DNA of 64,000 nt from Chimonanthus salicifolius (taxonomy: Eukaryota; Streptophyta; Magnoliopsida; Laurales; Calycanthaceae): NCBI GenBank assembly GCA_013350335.1, contig CM023540.1:60302962-60366961 (forward strand). The letters run 5' to 3'. The position numbers and the translations under genes were made by a program. This document shows, one piece after another, positions 10,087 to 21,295 of this stretch; position 1 is the first letter of the stretch; each line of letters begins with the position of its first letter. The notes beneath the pieces were generated by a model, which did not search any database, was not told where the DNA came from, and saw only the letters and a list, made by a program, of their open reading frames with translations.

Positions 10087-11577
10087 TGAAAGTTCCCAAT
10101 CTTCAATGTGCTAACATTGTGATTGACCCTAGAGAGGAGGGGGAGGAGAGGGGGGTGGGTGAATAGGTCAATCCCATTTTTAATGGTGTGTACAAATTTC
10201 TTGATTATTTTGAGTGCAGCGGAATATTTAATCAAGAAATTTGTTTAGTGTGATGGATTGTTTTATTCAATTCGTTAAACATTCACACTAAGATTTTGGT
10301 CCCTTTACTTAAAGCTTGATTATCGACGCTAATGCACAATGTATAGAGTAAGATAATCAATATGCAAAGCGATGTGTGTTAAGAAGAGTACTTAAACATT
10401 AAATACAAACACACAAAGATCAAACACCATAAGACCAATTTAAAGTAATTCGGTTAGCAAACCTACATCCACTGTTAGGACTCGTACAACCTTGAGCTAT
10501 CCCCAAAATCACTAAGTGGGGACTTACACCCTCACAATTAGAGTAGGAATTCCACCTCACTCAATTGGCGGGGAATACCACCCACCACTGTGCCAGAGAC
10601 AACGCTCTAGAGTTTTTTATAATTGTTCTGGAGTACCTCTCCTTAATCCACTTTCAGAACAAAGGTTTTAAAGAAAATTAAAACCAAGAAGCACTTGTAT
10701 TTGAACCTCTTTGTCCTAATGTGTGCTTCTTCAAGATCCCACCCAATGTGTGCCGACGCTCCTCCTTCTAGCCACCATTAAGCAATCACAATCCAGGGTG
10801 TCAAGGAAACTAGTTCTACCAAAGGTTTTGTACTTTAGGGTTCTCTCCTTCTCACTTTTTAACTCAATCCTCAAATTAGTTGTTTATGAGTTTTCTTCCT
10901 TCCTCTCTCTCTCAAAACTCAATTCATCTCATTGGTTGTATTTGATTCCCTTAGTGTAAGCACGAGAGAGAGAGAGAGTGATCATTTTGTTGGCCCTTGT
11001 TAAGCTCACTAATAAAGATGAGGGTCCAACTAATCCTTCAGAAGGATACCAACTGGTTGCATAAAGGTTGGTTTATATAACGAAGGAAACCAGTTGCAGT
11101 AACGGAATGTACCGATAGGTCAGTTGCACTGAGGTGTCGGTGACTAGAACTGTTACCGTTACAAACCCGACTGTTGTGCATTAATTGCACTCCCAACGGT
11201 AATAATCTTTCTCGGTCGGCATGTCGTTGTCGCAGAAGAGTCGACACGTATAGTGCCGAGGGGTCGGTCCATAGGAGAGGCTCGTTTTTGTGCAAACCAT
11301 GCTTGATAGTAGTTTCAACTCTTAGAAACCTGTTACCCAGAATGACCTGTCATTTTTTACCAAGGGGTCGGTCCTGGTACTCTCGATAGGTCTTTGATTG
11401 CCGATATGTCTGTTTCTTCGAGAGTCCACGTGAATTCAAGGATTCCAGAACTCAAGATCTTGATCAAGAAGTCGTTGACCATAAGGAGTCAATTTCAGCC
11501 TTTCACCGAGGGGTCGGTGCATATGAGACTCTCGATCAGAGGCATACCGAGAATGACAGTTCAATGTTCCAAATCTC
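10087..11577 (-). mobile_element. Sirevirus-like 5' LTR, minus strand, U3 truncated
   Basis: Reverse-complement match to the LTR at 50112-51986: C-rich tract (10138-10155), TATAAAAAACTCTAGAGC block (10605-10625), the region around 'CACCCAATGTGTGCCGACGC' (10740-10757), the GA run, TATA box and the ACCGACC-type words at 11100-11560. It stops at about 11577, roughly 400 bp short of the expected TGTTAG start, and abuts a plus-oriented LTR fragment. The long open frames inside it are chance. Confidence 0.8.
11072..11079 (-). promoter_or_regulatory. LTR TATA box (minus)
   Basis: TTTATATA reads TATATAAA on the minus strand, placed as in the sister LTRs (50980-50987, 56742-56749), just upstream of a conserved 'CAACCAGTTGG'-like stretch. 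Probable U3 core promoter, by position and conservation only. Confidence 0.55.
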
Positions 11578-11711
11578 TTGATTAATATTGTCATTCCGCT
11601 GCATTTAAACTTTAAACAATCAAGAAATTTGTGAACACCATGGAAACTGGGATTGACGTATTCACCCCCCTCCCCGCTCCTAGGGTCAATCCTGTTCTAG
11701 CACCATGGGAG
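11578..11711 (+). mobile_element. Plus-oriented Sirevirus-like LTR end fragment
   Basis: 'TTCCGCTGCATTTAAAC...CAATCAAGAAATTTGTGAACAC' through the C tract to 'AGGGTCAATCCTGTTCTAGC' matches 51815-51970. It is joined head-on to the minus-strand LTR at 11577 and ends at about 11711 with no PBS. Confidence 0.75.
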
Positions 11712-12434
11712 ATCTCTCAACATGTTTTTTATAAAAAGAATTTAAATCAAATCAAATCCTCATAACACATGAATTAAATAATTGGAAAACCAAAGACTAA
11801 TATTTCTGTACACCTTTAATTTATTTAAAACATGAAATTGAAATTACAACTCAATGGAATTTAAATAAAAGGAATTAAAAGAAACAATTTAAACATTAAA
11901 ATCACCAACCTGAAAGAAATTTGAAAATCTCAGAATCTTGTCTTTTATTCCTCTTCAATTCCTTCTCCAACGCAAAGCCAAAATTCTTCTGTCCAAGCTC
12001 GAATTTTCCATTGAGGGAGAGGTCCTATTTATAATGTTTAGATGAGGTGAAATTAGCAAGGCATGGGACCCATCTAACTTTAGGAGATTTTTTGTGTTGG
12101 CCGACTATTCTATTTTTGCTCATGACTTTAAGCGGCAATTTCTATCCTGCTGTGTATTCTTTTAAAAACTAGCTGACCATCCACTTCTATTTTTCATTCA
12201 GTCGGCCAAGTACTTTTCTTCCTTTATCTTTATTTTAATCCGTGTTCCCCAATTTTTTTCTAATGACACTTTTATTTTTTTCACTTACTCAAATAAGATT
12301 TAGATCTATTCGTACGTCCCATAGAAACTTTCTTTTATTCTCAGCTGCAGCCATCGATTCAGCCAGCACCTTTCTTTATTGCTGCTATAGAATTCTCTTA
12401 AATACTGTCGTCTACTGTATTTCTTAGAACAAAT
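11712..12434 (-). mobile_element. LTR-like fragment of an unassigned family
   Basis: No gene. 11775-12060 resembles 14108-14450 in order: 'ATTGGAAAACCA...CTAATATTTC', then a plus-strand CT-rich stretch, then a TATTTATA element (12026-12033 and 14385-14392) that reads TATAAATA on the minus strand. The two are probably minus-strand LTRs of one family. The remainder (12061-12434) is AT-rich and unassigned. Confidence 0.4.
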
Positions 12435-13156
<722 letters not shown>

Positions 13157-14987
13157 TTAGGTTGGGTTCTTGAGAGCTATAGCGAGGAAAGTTTGCAAGT
13201 ATCATGAAAAAGGCTGTTACTATCTCCTTTTTACTGTTTCTCATTAATTTTGTTTACCATGTTGTTGTTCTCATTGGTGTAGACAAGTTTGTATCAAACA
13301 CTTAGAGAATGAACTTTTCTACTAAATTTCTAGCTGATAAGGCCCCAAATCTTGCCTAAAATGCCTCATATTGGGGATGTGGGTCGCCTATTCAACAGAG
13401 GCTGCTATGTCTGAACCTTCTATCTGTGGCTATCATTTCACTCCTTGAAACCAGTATGAGCTCACTTGAAATCCAAGCTTGCAATGCTTGTATGAGCACT
13501 GCCCTTTCTTTCAACCATATATGATGAATCTCGAGTAACTTGACTACAACGCTTGTCTAAATCAAACATGTTTTCTTCATTGGGCTTTTATTGGGCTTCA
13601 TTCATGTAATTTTTTAATAATTATTTCACCACTGGACATTAAATTCTAAAGTGTACTGCATTAATCCAAACTCTTATAACTGAATTTGAATTAATCAGTT
13701 TACAATAAAACCCTAAAATATGTGGTAAAATAATCATTAAAAATCCACACTAGCATTTTCATCTCAAAACTTGCATTTATTCTCACTTTTCTTCTAATTT
13801 CTTGTATTCTCCTGTATTTCCTGCAAAACTTTCAAAATCCAATTAAAAATACCAGAAACACACAAAACAAGGGCTAACTGATCCAAATACAAAGGTAAAA
13901 TATTTCAATTTCCTGTGCACATCATTTACAATTATTTTAAAGATTAAATCTATGGAGTTCATTAAAGTACTCATCACAAAATCGGACCTTCTAATTGAAT
14001 GATAAAAATAGGCCCCTATTTCAACTCTAAAATTTTATCCAAAAATTCTTGTTCACACAATAAATTCGTCCATAGAGTTATTTCTAGAAAATAAAAATAA
14101 ACACAAGCACAACTATAGATCAATTGGAAAACCATAATCTAATATTTCATTGCACTTCAATTTCATTATAAAAATGGAATTTGAATTACAATACATGGAT
14201 TTGGAATCAAAGAAATACAAAAAAAAATTGGAAAATGAAAATTAAATGCAAACCTAGAAACACTGGGTCTCTGTCAATTTTTCCATGGTTTCTTCTCTTT
14301 CTCCTTTCCTCCTCCTCTCGTCAACACCTAGCTCTTGATAAATTATAAGTCCAAATTCGAATTTTACCGTTGTTCCATTGCATCTATTTATAAGGTTCAG
14401 GGTAGGAATGGATGGTTGAGATTGGTTAGGGTTTATTGGAATGGAGGGTGGAGATTTAATCAACTAATGGAGAGGCTTGGGAAATGGGTAACTAGGTGGA
14501 TCGGCTAAGGCTATGGAAGAGGTGTGTCGTGCATGCATGAGATGGAATATCCGCAAGTGGAGTGGAGGCTAAGATTGCAAAATCGTGTGAGGTTACAATG
14601 GGATTTGAATTTATATTTTCATGTGTGCAAGGATAGGATTTGCACATCGGTGCTAAGTTTTAGGATTTGTGATCTCATGAGAGAGTGGAGTTGAGGTGGA
14701 ATGGCCGTATGGAGGTGTTTTAGGGATTTGGATGAAGTGGCATGCACATGGAGGGATTTGGGATGAGGTGTAGTTGCCGTATGTGGATGTGGATTGGAAT
14801 GAACATGGTTGTATGTGAGTAGTATAGGACTTGGAGTTTTCACATTAGGTGAGAGGATTTAGGAGTGGTAATCGTATGAGTGGATTTGGAATTAGGTGTA
14901 TGCGTGTGTGAGTGCTAGGTTGTAGGGATTGCATGGAGTGGATTTGGATTGGGTTTTGATGATGGGCTTGAGTTTTCCTAATATAGT
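13157..14987. other. Unassigned AT-rich repeat-derived region
   Basis: No gene seen. 13790-13930 ('CTTGTATTCTCCTGTATTTCC', 'GGCTAACTGATCCAAATAC') recurs in diverged form at 15705-15815, and 14108-14450 resembles 11775-12060, including a minus-strand TATAAATA at 14385-14392. This suggests minus-strand LTR-retrotransposon remnants. 14470-14987 is G-rich on the plus strand with 'GGATTTGG' and 'ATGGAGTGG' words and no recognisable element. Confidence 0.5.
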
Positions 14988-15296
14988 TGTAACGCCCCTC
15001 CCTCCCAAGATTGTGATCAGAGTGAAATAAATAAAGATTTCCACGGAAGGGAGAAAACGTCACGAACATCACACCATCAATTAAATTTCCACCAAAATTA
15101 TAAATTTTAGATTTTTTAATTAAATAATTCTAACTGAAATTTTAACATTCGGAATTAAAACCTAATTTAATAACTAATTTTTTTTCCTTCTCTTAATTTA
15201 ATAAAATAGAATAACAAATTAGCATAAATAATATTGATTTTCTAAAATAATTTTACCCACTACTACTGACCTGCTACTTTGGGTCGGGTCACAACA
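14988..15296 (-). mobile_element. 309-bp solo LTR with TSD ATAGT
   Basis: Plus-strand TGTAACGCCCCTCCC opens the element and GGGTCACAACA closes it, so the minus strand reads TGTTGTGACCC...GGGCGTTACA. It is flanked by perfect ATAGT copies at 14983-14987 and 15297-15301. No internal coding region: either a solo LTR or a miniature element. Confidence 0.75.
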
Positions 15297-15301
15297 ATAG
15301 T

Positions 15302-15821
15302 TGGACTTGGGCTTAGAGCAATTGGACATCTAGTAAAATGGACTTGAACTCAAGCATGTGGATTTTAACTCTCAAGCTTAGCTCATGGATCATGGAATTG
15401 TGTAACGGGGCCCAATATGAATTAACTTTTGACTCGTGGGCCATTCTCTTCAGGCTTTTCAATCTTCAACCGTCAGCGAACTTTTTTCAATCTTCAGCGG
15501 ACTTTCTTCATTTTATGATTTTCTGGAAACTTTATTATTAATCTACCACTAATCTAAAAATTATTGGACTAATCTGGACTGTCATTATTGGATCGAGACT
15601 AACCAATTTTCATTTGAATTCCTAAAGCGTTGAAATAATCACTAAAATTCCAGGTCTTCTAATTTAAGCTCAAATCTTGTAAATAGTCCAGGTTTTAGGC
15701 TGATTTCTTGTTTTCTCCAATTTTATCTGAAAAACTAACAAGCAACATTAAATGTATCTAATATATATAAAAACTAAGGCTAACTAATCCAAATAACAAG
15801 AGTAAAAATGTCATATTTCAT
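15302..15821. other. Unassigned region continuing the pre-insertion sequence
   Basis: Continues 13157-14987 across the solo LTR. It carries the second copy of the GGCTAACT(G/A)ATCCAAAT block near 15778 and then changes abruptly to Sirevirus-like LTR sequence at about 15822. No gene; the short frame 15338-15541 has no support. Confidence 0.4.
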
Positions 15822-16193
15822 GTCTCAACAGACAGCGACCCTTCTTGAGGAACCTATCACGATATATCGGGCGCACGACCAATTGCCAGAGATAGGGCCA
15901 ACAGATCGTGTCCATGACCCGTCGCCTTGGGTTCGGATGAGGCTTGTCTTGACATGGCCCTGTCAAAATAGGATACCTTCAGGCCGATACAATCGCCAAC
16001 CCACGATCTATAGCCAAGGGATGATCACAATCAATCGTGTCGGCGATCAATCATGTGTGACCATTTTTGTGCCATTACTGTGCATTTAATGCTCAACGGT
16101 CGGGTTGGTAGAAGTCACTTTTAAACACAGACGATTGATCGCCAGTGCACGATCAATAGTGGGTAACTATGTTTCAAAAATTCTTTTTGCCTC

Positions 16194-16201
16194 TATAAAT
16201 A
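16194..16201 (+). promoter_or_regulatory. LTR TATA box
   Basis: TATAAATA in the context 'GCCTCTATAAATACTCC'. The diverged minus-strand LTR at 19473-19480 has the same box and the following ACTCC. Probable U3 core promoter. Confidence 0.55.
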
Positions 16202-17195
16202 CTCCATTGTTTTGAGAGTTTAAGGATTCCTTGGAGAGCATTTATGATCTGCATATACCAGTGTTAAACTCTCAAACACCAAAGGCAAAGTTGTGGTTTA
16301 TTCTCTCTTGGCAAAACATTTGCAAATCATTCAAGTATCTAATCAGTTTAGATTGAGATTAAGATAGAAGGATTAACCCATGTTCTAGGATAGATATTGG
16401 TAACCCAATTTCCTAGATACCCTCCCAAGTATTGTGATGGCTCCACACGGCGCATCAATGTCTTCATACGACATCACATTGGAAGAGATTCAAGGAGCAC
16501 ATACACATTGCAAAGCTTCAAAGGCAACTGCTTCTTAGTTTGATTTATCTTTAAATCATCTTATCTTGTGAAGTGGAGTAAAGAGGGATTTACTCTTAAA
16601 ACCTTTATAAAAAAAATAGAGGGATAGGAATTGAATTAAATTCTCAAAAATTGGATAGGTGGAATTCCTATTCTATTAGTATGGGTGTAATTCTCCACTT
16701 AGTGAATTTGTAACATGCCTATTATCTTGTAATGTGATTTGTAGCATGCCTATTATCTTGTTATGATGATAGAAAATTGTGATATTTATTGGAGACCCTT
16801 GTGAAGGGATGAGATGATTTATTGACGAATTTAATTGGGTTTATGCTGTGAAAAGGGAGTGATTGGACTTATGATGTTAAACAACCATGAGAAGGGTTAA
16901 ATAAATTGCAAAGACTAAGAATATGTGTAAATAAATCAGGCGTGTGTATCTCAGTGTAGGTGTGTAGTCTATGTCCCTAGATTAATCCAATGTGATAATT
17001 ATATTGAATTATGAAACGTAATGGAATGCGCTATGCTTGTTATCATTGTGAAATTACGGTCATAATGTGATTATGATATGTTTATTGCGAATGAAATTAT
17101 GAAAATGTTTCCCCTTGGTATTACTCACTGATGTGTGCCTAAGAGGTTATTTAGAATGTGAGTGTGTTATATTGTGTTAATGGGCATGATGATAT

Positions 17196-17478
17196 TATGA
17201 TACCTCGCCCTGTGGGGGCTAGAAGCCTTAGGCCAGATAGAGCCTAAGGCAAAGAGGAAATCGCCAGGCTCCTGCATGGAGAGCTGGGCGTGTTTCCCAA
17301 AGTCCCACATCGCCTCTGGTGTGTGGGAATCCCCTGTATATAAGATGTTGGCTCTCCTCCTCTTAGCACGAGGCCTTTTAAGGGTTCTCCTGTCGTGGGT
17401 CCTCAGAAACGAAGTCATGCTCCAAAGAGTATAGGCCCAAAGCGGACAATATTGTGCTGGTGGGAGTGGGGCATTACA
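17196..17478 (+). mobile_element. 283-bp solo LTR with TSD GATAT
   Basis: Runs from TATGATACCTCGCCC (a likely decayed TGTGA... start) to GGGGCATTACA, flanked by perfect GATAT copies at 17191-17195 and 17479-17483. Inside are CCCACATCG, a TATATAAG box at 17337-17344 and 'GCGGACAATATTGTGCTGG' near the end. It is the third nesting level: copia LTR, then 2-kb LTR, then this. Confidence 0.8.
17337..17344 (+). promoter_or_regulatory. TATA box of the 283-bp LTR
   Basis: TATATAAG lies about 140 bp from the LTR start, followed by a pyrimidine-rich stretch; typical placing for a short plant LTR promoter. Inferred from sequence only. Confidence 0.45.
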
Positions 17479-17649
17479 GATATTGAGAAATACTAGTGAT
17501 GAGATCCAAAGAGTTTATAAGACGTGATGATGTACATCTCTCTTGTTTCGGTCCCACTAGTAGTAGTCCCCACTCCCTAGAGGAGATTGGTGTGACAGGA
17601 TAATGATTTGGATTTAAGGAATCCTATGGGAACTGCGGCGTCGGCTATG

Positions 17650-17930
17650 GGGCTTGGTCCTATAGGGTTGCCGTCTAGGAGTATAGCTTCTATCATGCTC
17701 CGCGCTGTAGGTCGCTTTCATGACTATTGTGGTTGTCGTTGAGGAGTATAACCCCTCATATGCTTCGCGTTGTAGGTCTCTTTCACAACTATTTTGTACA
17801 CTTGGTGTACAGTACTGCACAGGGTTAGATACTTGTGAGCCCTAATTGGGCAGTACTAACTTAGTAAGACGTATTGCGCAGGGTTAGATACTTGTGAGCC
17901 CTACTAGGGCTGTACTAATTTGGTAAATCG
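17650..17930. repeat. Two adjacent direct duplications in the 2-kb LTR
   Basis: First, 'GAGTATAGCTTCTATCATGC' (about 17677) is repeated as 'GAGTATAACCCCTCATATGC' (about 17744), with 'GTTGTAGGTC' in common. Second, 'CAGGGTTAGATACTTGTGAG' occurs at 17820 and 17880, each followed by CCCTA and a GTACTAA stretch. Unit lengths are about 65-75 bp. Confidence 0.8.
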
Positions 17931-18081
17931 TATATTGATCATCTTAGAGCTTACTTAATCACTAGAGTGGTGAAGGGACGAGGGGTGAGGTAGATTATTT
18001 ATGTTGTATGGAGATCTCTCACTTGTAAGTCATGGCCTATGCCCTCAAGGGATCATGATGTTGGATAGCTCGTTCCATAGA

Positions 18082-18243
18082 GGTGTCCTTGGGTTCACAT
18101 TGTATTCACGTTGATGAGATTGGTGTCCTTGGGTGGATATTGTGCTCACGTTGATGAGATTGTTGTCCTTGGGTGGACATTGTGTTCATGCTGATGAGAT
18201 AGAGGTGTCGTTGGGTGGATAGCATGTCCACAGTGATGAGATT
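18082..18243. repeat. 40-bp tandem repeat, 4 units
   Basis: Four units of the pattern GGTGTCCTTGGGTGGA then about 10 nt then GTTGATGAGATT, at about 18082, 18122, 18162 and 18202. The last unit is most diverged. Open frames across it are repeat artefacts. Confidence 0.85.
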
Positions 18244-18747
18244 GATAGCATGACATGATATCATAGCCTTATTTATATTCCATTTCATACATTATTATCA
18301 TTATGTGAGTGCTTGAGTGTGTAGCATGCATATTTCCTCACTGAGTATTGTTTGTACTCACATCCTTGCAATTTCAGGTACTGTTGCACCGGATGGGTTC
18401 GAGGGACCCCGAGGAAGAGCTTATTTATTTATTTGATTTGAGTTGGTGACATTGCTATTACTATTTTATTTTTTGAGGGTTTGTTGTAATAAATTCTAGA
18501 ATGTTTGATAACATTTATGGTAGAGAATTTATATTCCCTTTAAGTTGTTAATGGTATTTAAGATCATTTATGGATTTTGAGTTTGAGTTGTGAGCACACG
18601 TGTGTTTCCCACTTGTGACATTTGAGAAAGTAAAATTATTCCGCATCACATGCCTATGTTTTGGGTCAGGGCGTGACAAATTTGGAGATTATCCTATTCA
18701 ACCCCCCTCTAAGGATAATCAGGTTCTAGAACAAGGGAACTTTCAAT

Positions 18748-18758
18748 TGGTATCAGAG
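18748..18758 (+). other. Primer-binding site (tRNA-iMet)
   Basis: TGGTATCAGAG, two bases after the LTR end TTTCA; perfect over 11 bases to the initiator tRNA-Met complement. Confidence 0.85.
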
Positions 18759-18811
18759 GCCCGTGCTTTTTTTAAGGATTTAACCATCCAAGGGATCCAA
18801 GTGCTAGAATC

Positions 18812-19174
18812 ATGTCCGTTGGAGAAAGCCATGCCATCTCTAAAGCCCCATACTTCGATGGATCCAATTATGCTTCTTGGAAAGCATGAATGAAAAATTT
18901 CTTCATATCCATCGATGGTTTCGTATGGGAATCGGTTAGACAAGGTTGGAAAGAACCTACGAAAGAGATAGTGGATGCGGTTACTAGTTCCAAAACCATT
19001 GAACTTAATGAATACTCCAAATGGTCTCCAAATGAGAAAGTTATGTACACTTCTAATGGTAGAGCGCTAAATGCTTTGAATTGTGCCTTATCACCCAATG
19101 AATACAAGAGAATCATGATGTGTGAGACCGCACAAGAAGCATAGGAAATTCTTAAGAAGAACTTGCCTTATTTG
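18812..19174 (+). pseudogene. Copia gag N-terminal fragment
   Basis: Starts at the ATG of MSVGESHAISKAPYFDG, with SNYASW and then a TGA stop at codon 27, followed in the same frame by MKNFFISIDGFVWESV and a second stop after ETAQEA. The order FDG..NY..W, ISID..VWE and LN.LNCALS..EY.RI matches the DUF4219/UBN2 region of copia gag. The next residues (EILKKNL) stay in frame, then homology ends near 19174, where an inverted LTR begins. The first stop is consistent with a CGA-to-TGA change. No RNA-binding knuckle or pol is present. Confidence 0.7.
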
Positions 19175-20592
19175 AGCTCTCTTGAGATGATGTGCTTCTT
19201 GAAGATCTCATTCCCAATGTGATGTCGATGACGACGAAGATATACTTTGTGTATGTACAATCACAATCCCTGGGAGGAGGTTCTAGGATTTAAGATATGC
19301 CTATTGTTATCCTAGATGGTTTTCTCTCTTTCTCTCTCTCTTAATCACAATCAAGTAGATTGGATTCTAAAATGATTCACCAAGTTTAGTGTTTAGAGAG
19401 GAGTGGGATCTCTGGAAATGCCTTGGTTTTTCCTCATAGGAGTGTCCAACCAAAACCCAACAAGGTCTGGAGTATTTATAAGTAAACAAAAAAATTCCGA
19501 AGTTACAACGAGCGATTGATCGTGCAACTACGATTGATCGTGTGTTCAAATATAGCCGTCGCAAAGTGACCGTTGCATATTAAATGTTTTCCAGCGGATA
19601 GAAAATGGTCATTGACGATTGATCGTGCTCATGGGTCATGAGTCACGACAATGTTTTCGAAACCAGAAAATGTTTTTTCCAGGCCAATCAATCACCGTCA
19701 CGATTAATCGTGCTGACAATTTTTCAGCAAAATACTCTCTACTAAAATGGTCATATCATGGGCTCCTAAACTTCGATTTAAGTGTTCTTGGGCTCTATGA
19801 AAAGCTCTTTCAATGATCTATCCAACCATGGTAGTTTTACTAGTTTATTACTACATTTTTTTGGTCAAAAGAGTCTCACAAGTCATGACATTTTGACTCT
19901 CAAGGTTTTTCCCAAGAAATGTTCAAGAAGCTCCAAGGCATTGATCGATTTACTGTAGGCTTGCTTATGATTTACCAATGTGTGTTCTAAGCCTAAGGAA
20001 GGTCCTCCTAATGTGTTGGTTTCACCTAATGTCAACTTCAAGTCCAGCCGTTGTCCTGTCTCAGCGATCGATCGCCAACACGATAGTATTGTCAAGGTTC
20101 CAAATGATCGATCGTGACCACGATATCTGTTACCAGTGTATCGTCCTGAGACAACTAAAATTTGACAGTCCATTCCAACCAGAACTTTCGATTTTCCAGA
20201 CAATTGATCGCTACACCACGATTGATCGTCTGCTGTCACTAGCGATTGATCGCCAACACGATGTGTCGTCCTGACAACAATTTCAATGGTTTGAAACTTA
20301 TGTCCACTGATCCTGGTTTTGTGTCAAACATCCATTAGGCTTAATAGATTATCCCGATGTGATGTCTAAGCCTAGGCATGGTCATTCTAAGGTGTGGGTT
20401 CCACTTATAGTCATCTATGGTCAAATACCTTCGTGTGATTGCCAATACACTTTGGTGACGCTTGATCTTCCTCTTGATCTTTAGTTTTCACCATCACTAA
20501 AGTCTTCTTTCATGCTTCAATCTTTCGAAGCAAAGCTTCTCTTGTGTCATTTAATTTGACAAACAAGGAGTCGGCAAGCCGGGGCACTAACA
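19175..20592 (-). mobile_element. Sirevirus-like LTR, minus strand
   Basis: Read on the minus strand it starts TGTTAGTGCCCCGGC at 20592 and contains a dozen or so CGATCGATCG/CGATTGATCG-type words, a TATAAATA box, and 'CATTGGGAATGAGATCTTC' equivalent to 57020-57045. It breaks off at about 19175 against a plus-strand gag fragment, so the LTR is truncated and no PBS follows. The orientation switch implies a rearrangement or a nested insertion. Confidence 0.7.
19473..19480 (-). promoter_or_regulatory. LTR TATA box (minus)
   Basis: TATTTATA reads TATAAATA on the minus strand and is followed by ACTCC, as at 16194-16205. Confidence 0.5.
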
Positions 20593-21138
20593 CGAGGTTT
20601 GCCCATTTTATTGGACCCATCAATTTTACAGTTTTGAGATCCTGAATCGTTCAAATGTTTATAAATGGATTCCTTACCAAAGATCAATCAATGAATGTCT
20701 ATGGTGAGCATGTTCCCAAAAAATTCTATGTTTCTTAAAATTGAATTAGAATTAAAAAAATGAAAATCCCAAATAAACTTTGAACAAACGAAATAACTGA
20801 AAGTAACAATTTAGAAATTAAATTCAATTAAAAGAAAATCATAAAATTAAAATGGAAAGCTTACTTGCAAACAAATGACACTTCTCTCCAAAATGGACCT
20901 TGCCTTTCTATTAAGTGTGGGTAAGAAATTTTCCCACCAAAGTCCTCTATGTACAGTAGAAATGTTGAATATCTAGGATACTCATGTAGCTCCTAGATGA
21001 AAATTAGATGGAATTTTAAACCAATACAAAAAGAGGAGAATTACAAGTGTCATGACGAATTCCAATGTTGAACAAGCTCTCCGTGTGGTTTTCTACACAC
21101 AATCAATATTTTTCACCGCCCCATGAGAATGAAGCAAG
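20593..21138. other. Unassigned AT-rich sequence
   Basis: No gene. Follows an LTR start and runs to the LINE target site. 20700-20880 is A-rich and loosely resembles the A-rich stretches at 11750-11900 and 14160-14250, so it may be another LTR-derived remnant. Confidence 0.4.
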
Positions 21139-21154
21139 TGTTTCATCAACAATT
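21139..21154. other. LINE target-site duplication, 3' side
   Basis: TGTTTCATCAACAATT, matching TGTTTCATCAATAATT at 28336-28351 with one mismatch. Confidence 0.8.
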
Positions 21155-21295
21155 TTTTTTTGAGCGGTAACAATAAAATTTCATTAAAAAAGAAAAGGAT
21201 TACGAAGAGAGAAAACAAACTAAGAGGCCTAAAAGCATTAGACCAAGAAAGAAAAGGAAATAAACAAGAAAATAGTAAAAATATAACAAAAGAAA

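Larger units (their letters stand above)
16709..18678 (+). mobile_element. LTR of an unassigned family inserted in copia LTR
   Basis: Begins TGTAACATGCC and ends GGGCGTGACA. It separates 'CTTAGTG(AATT)' from '(AATT)TGGAG', giving a 4-bp match AATT at 16705-16708 and 18679-18682; a fifth base does not match cleanly. No coding sequence, so a solo LTR. Three internal tandem repeats are listed separately. 'GTAACATGCC' and 'GTAGCATGCC' near its start form a further short direct repeat. Confidence 0.65.
15822..18745 (+). mobile_element. Sirevirus-like LTR (CGATTGATCG group), interrupted
   Basis: The LTR lies at 15822-16708 and 18679-18745, with another LTR inserted between. The CGAT words, a CTATAAATA promoter, the TATAAAAAA/GGTGGAATTC block and a C tract (18697-18706) precede LTR end TTTCA and a PBS. 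The expected TGTTAGTGCC start is missing, so U3 is truncated on the left. Confidence 0.7.

Noticed and set aside
15808..16089. 93-codon ORF
   Set aside because: Lies in the U3 of a copia LTR and is explained by the GC-richer CGAT words.
17196..17478. Cassandra TRIM (5S rRNA-containing LTR)
   Set aside because: Small size and a CCCACATCG word fit, but no 5S-like promoter or body is present.
18741..18760. tRNA gene fragment
   Set aside because: The similarity to initiator tRNA-Met is confined to the 3' end complement; it is a primer-binding site, as at 455, 10076, 39619 and 51989.
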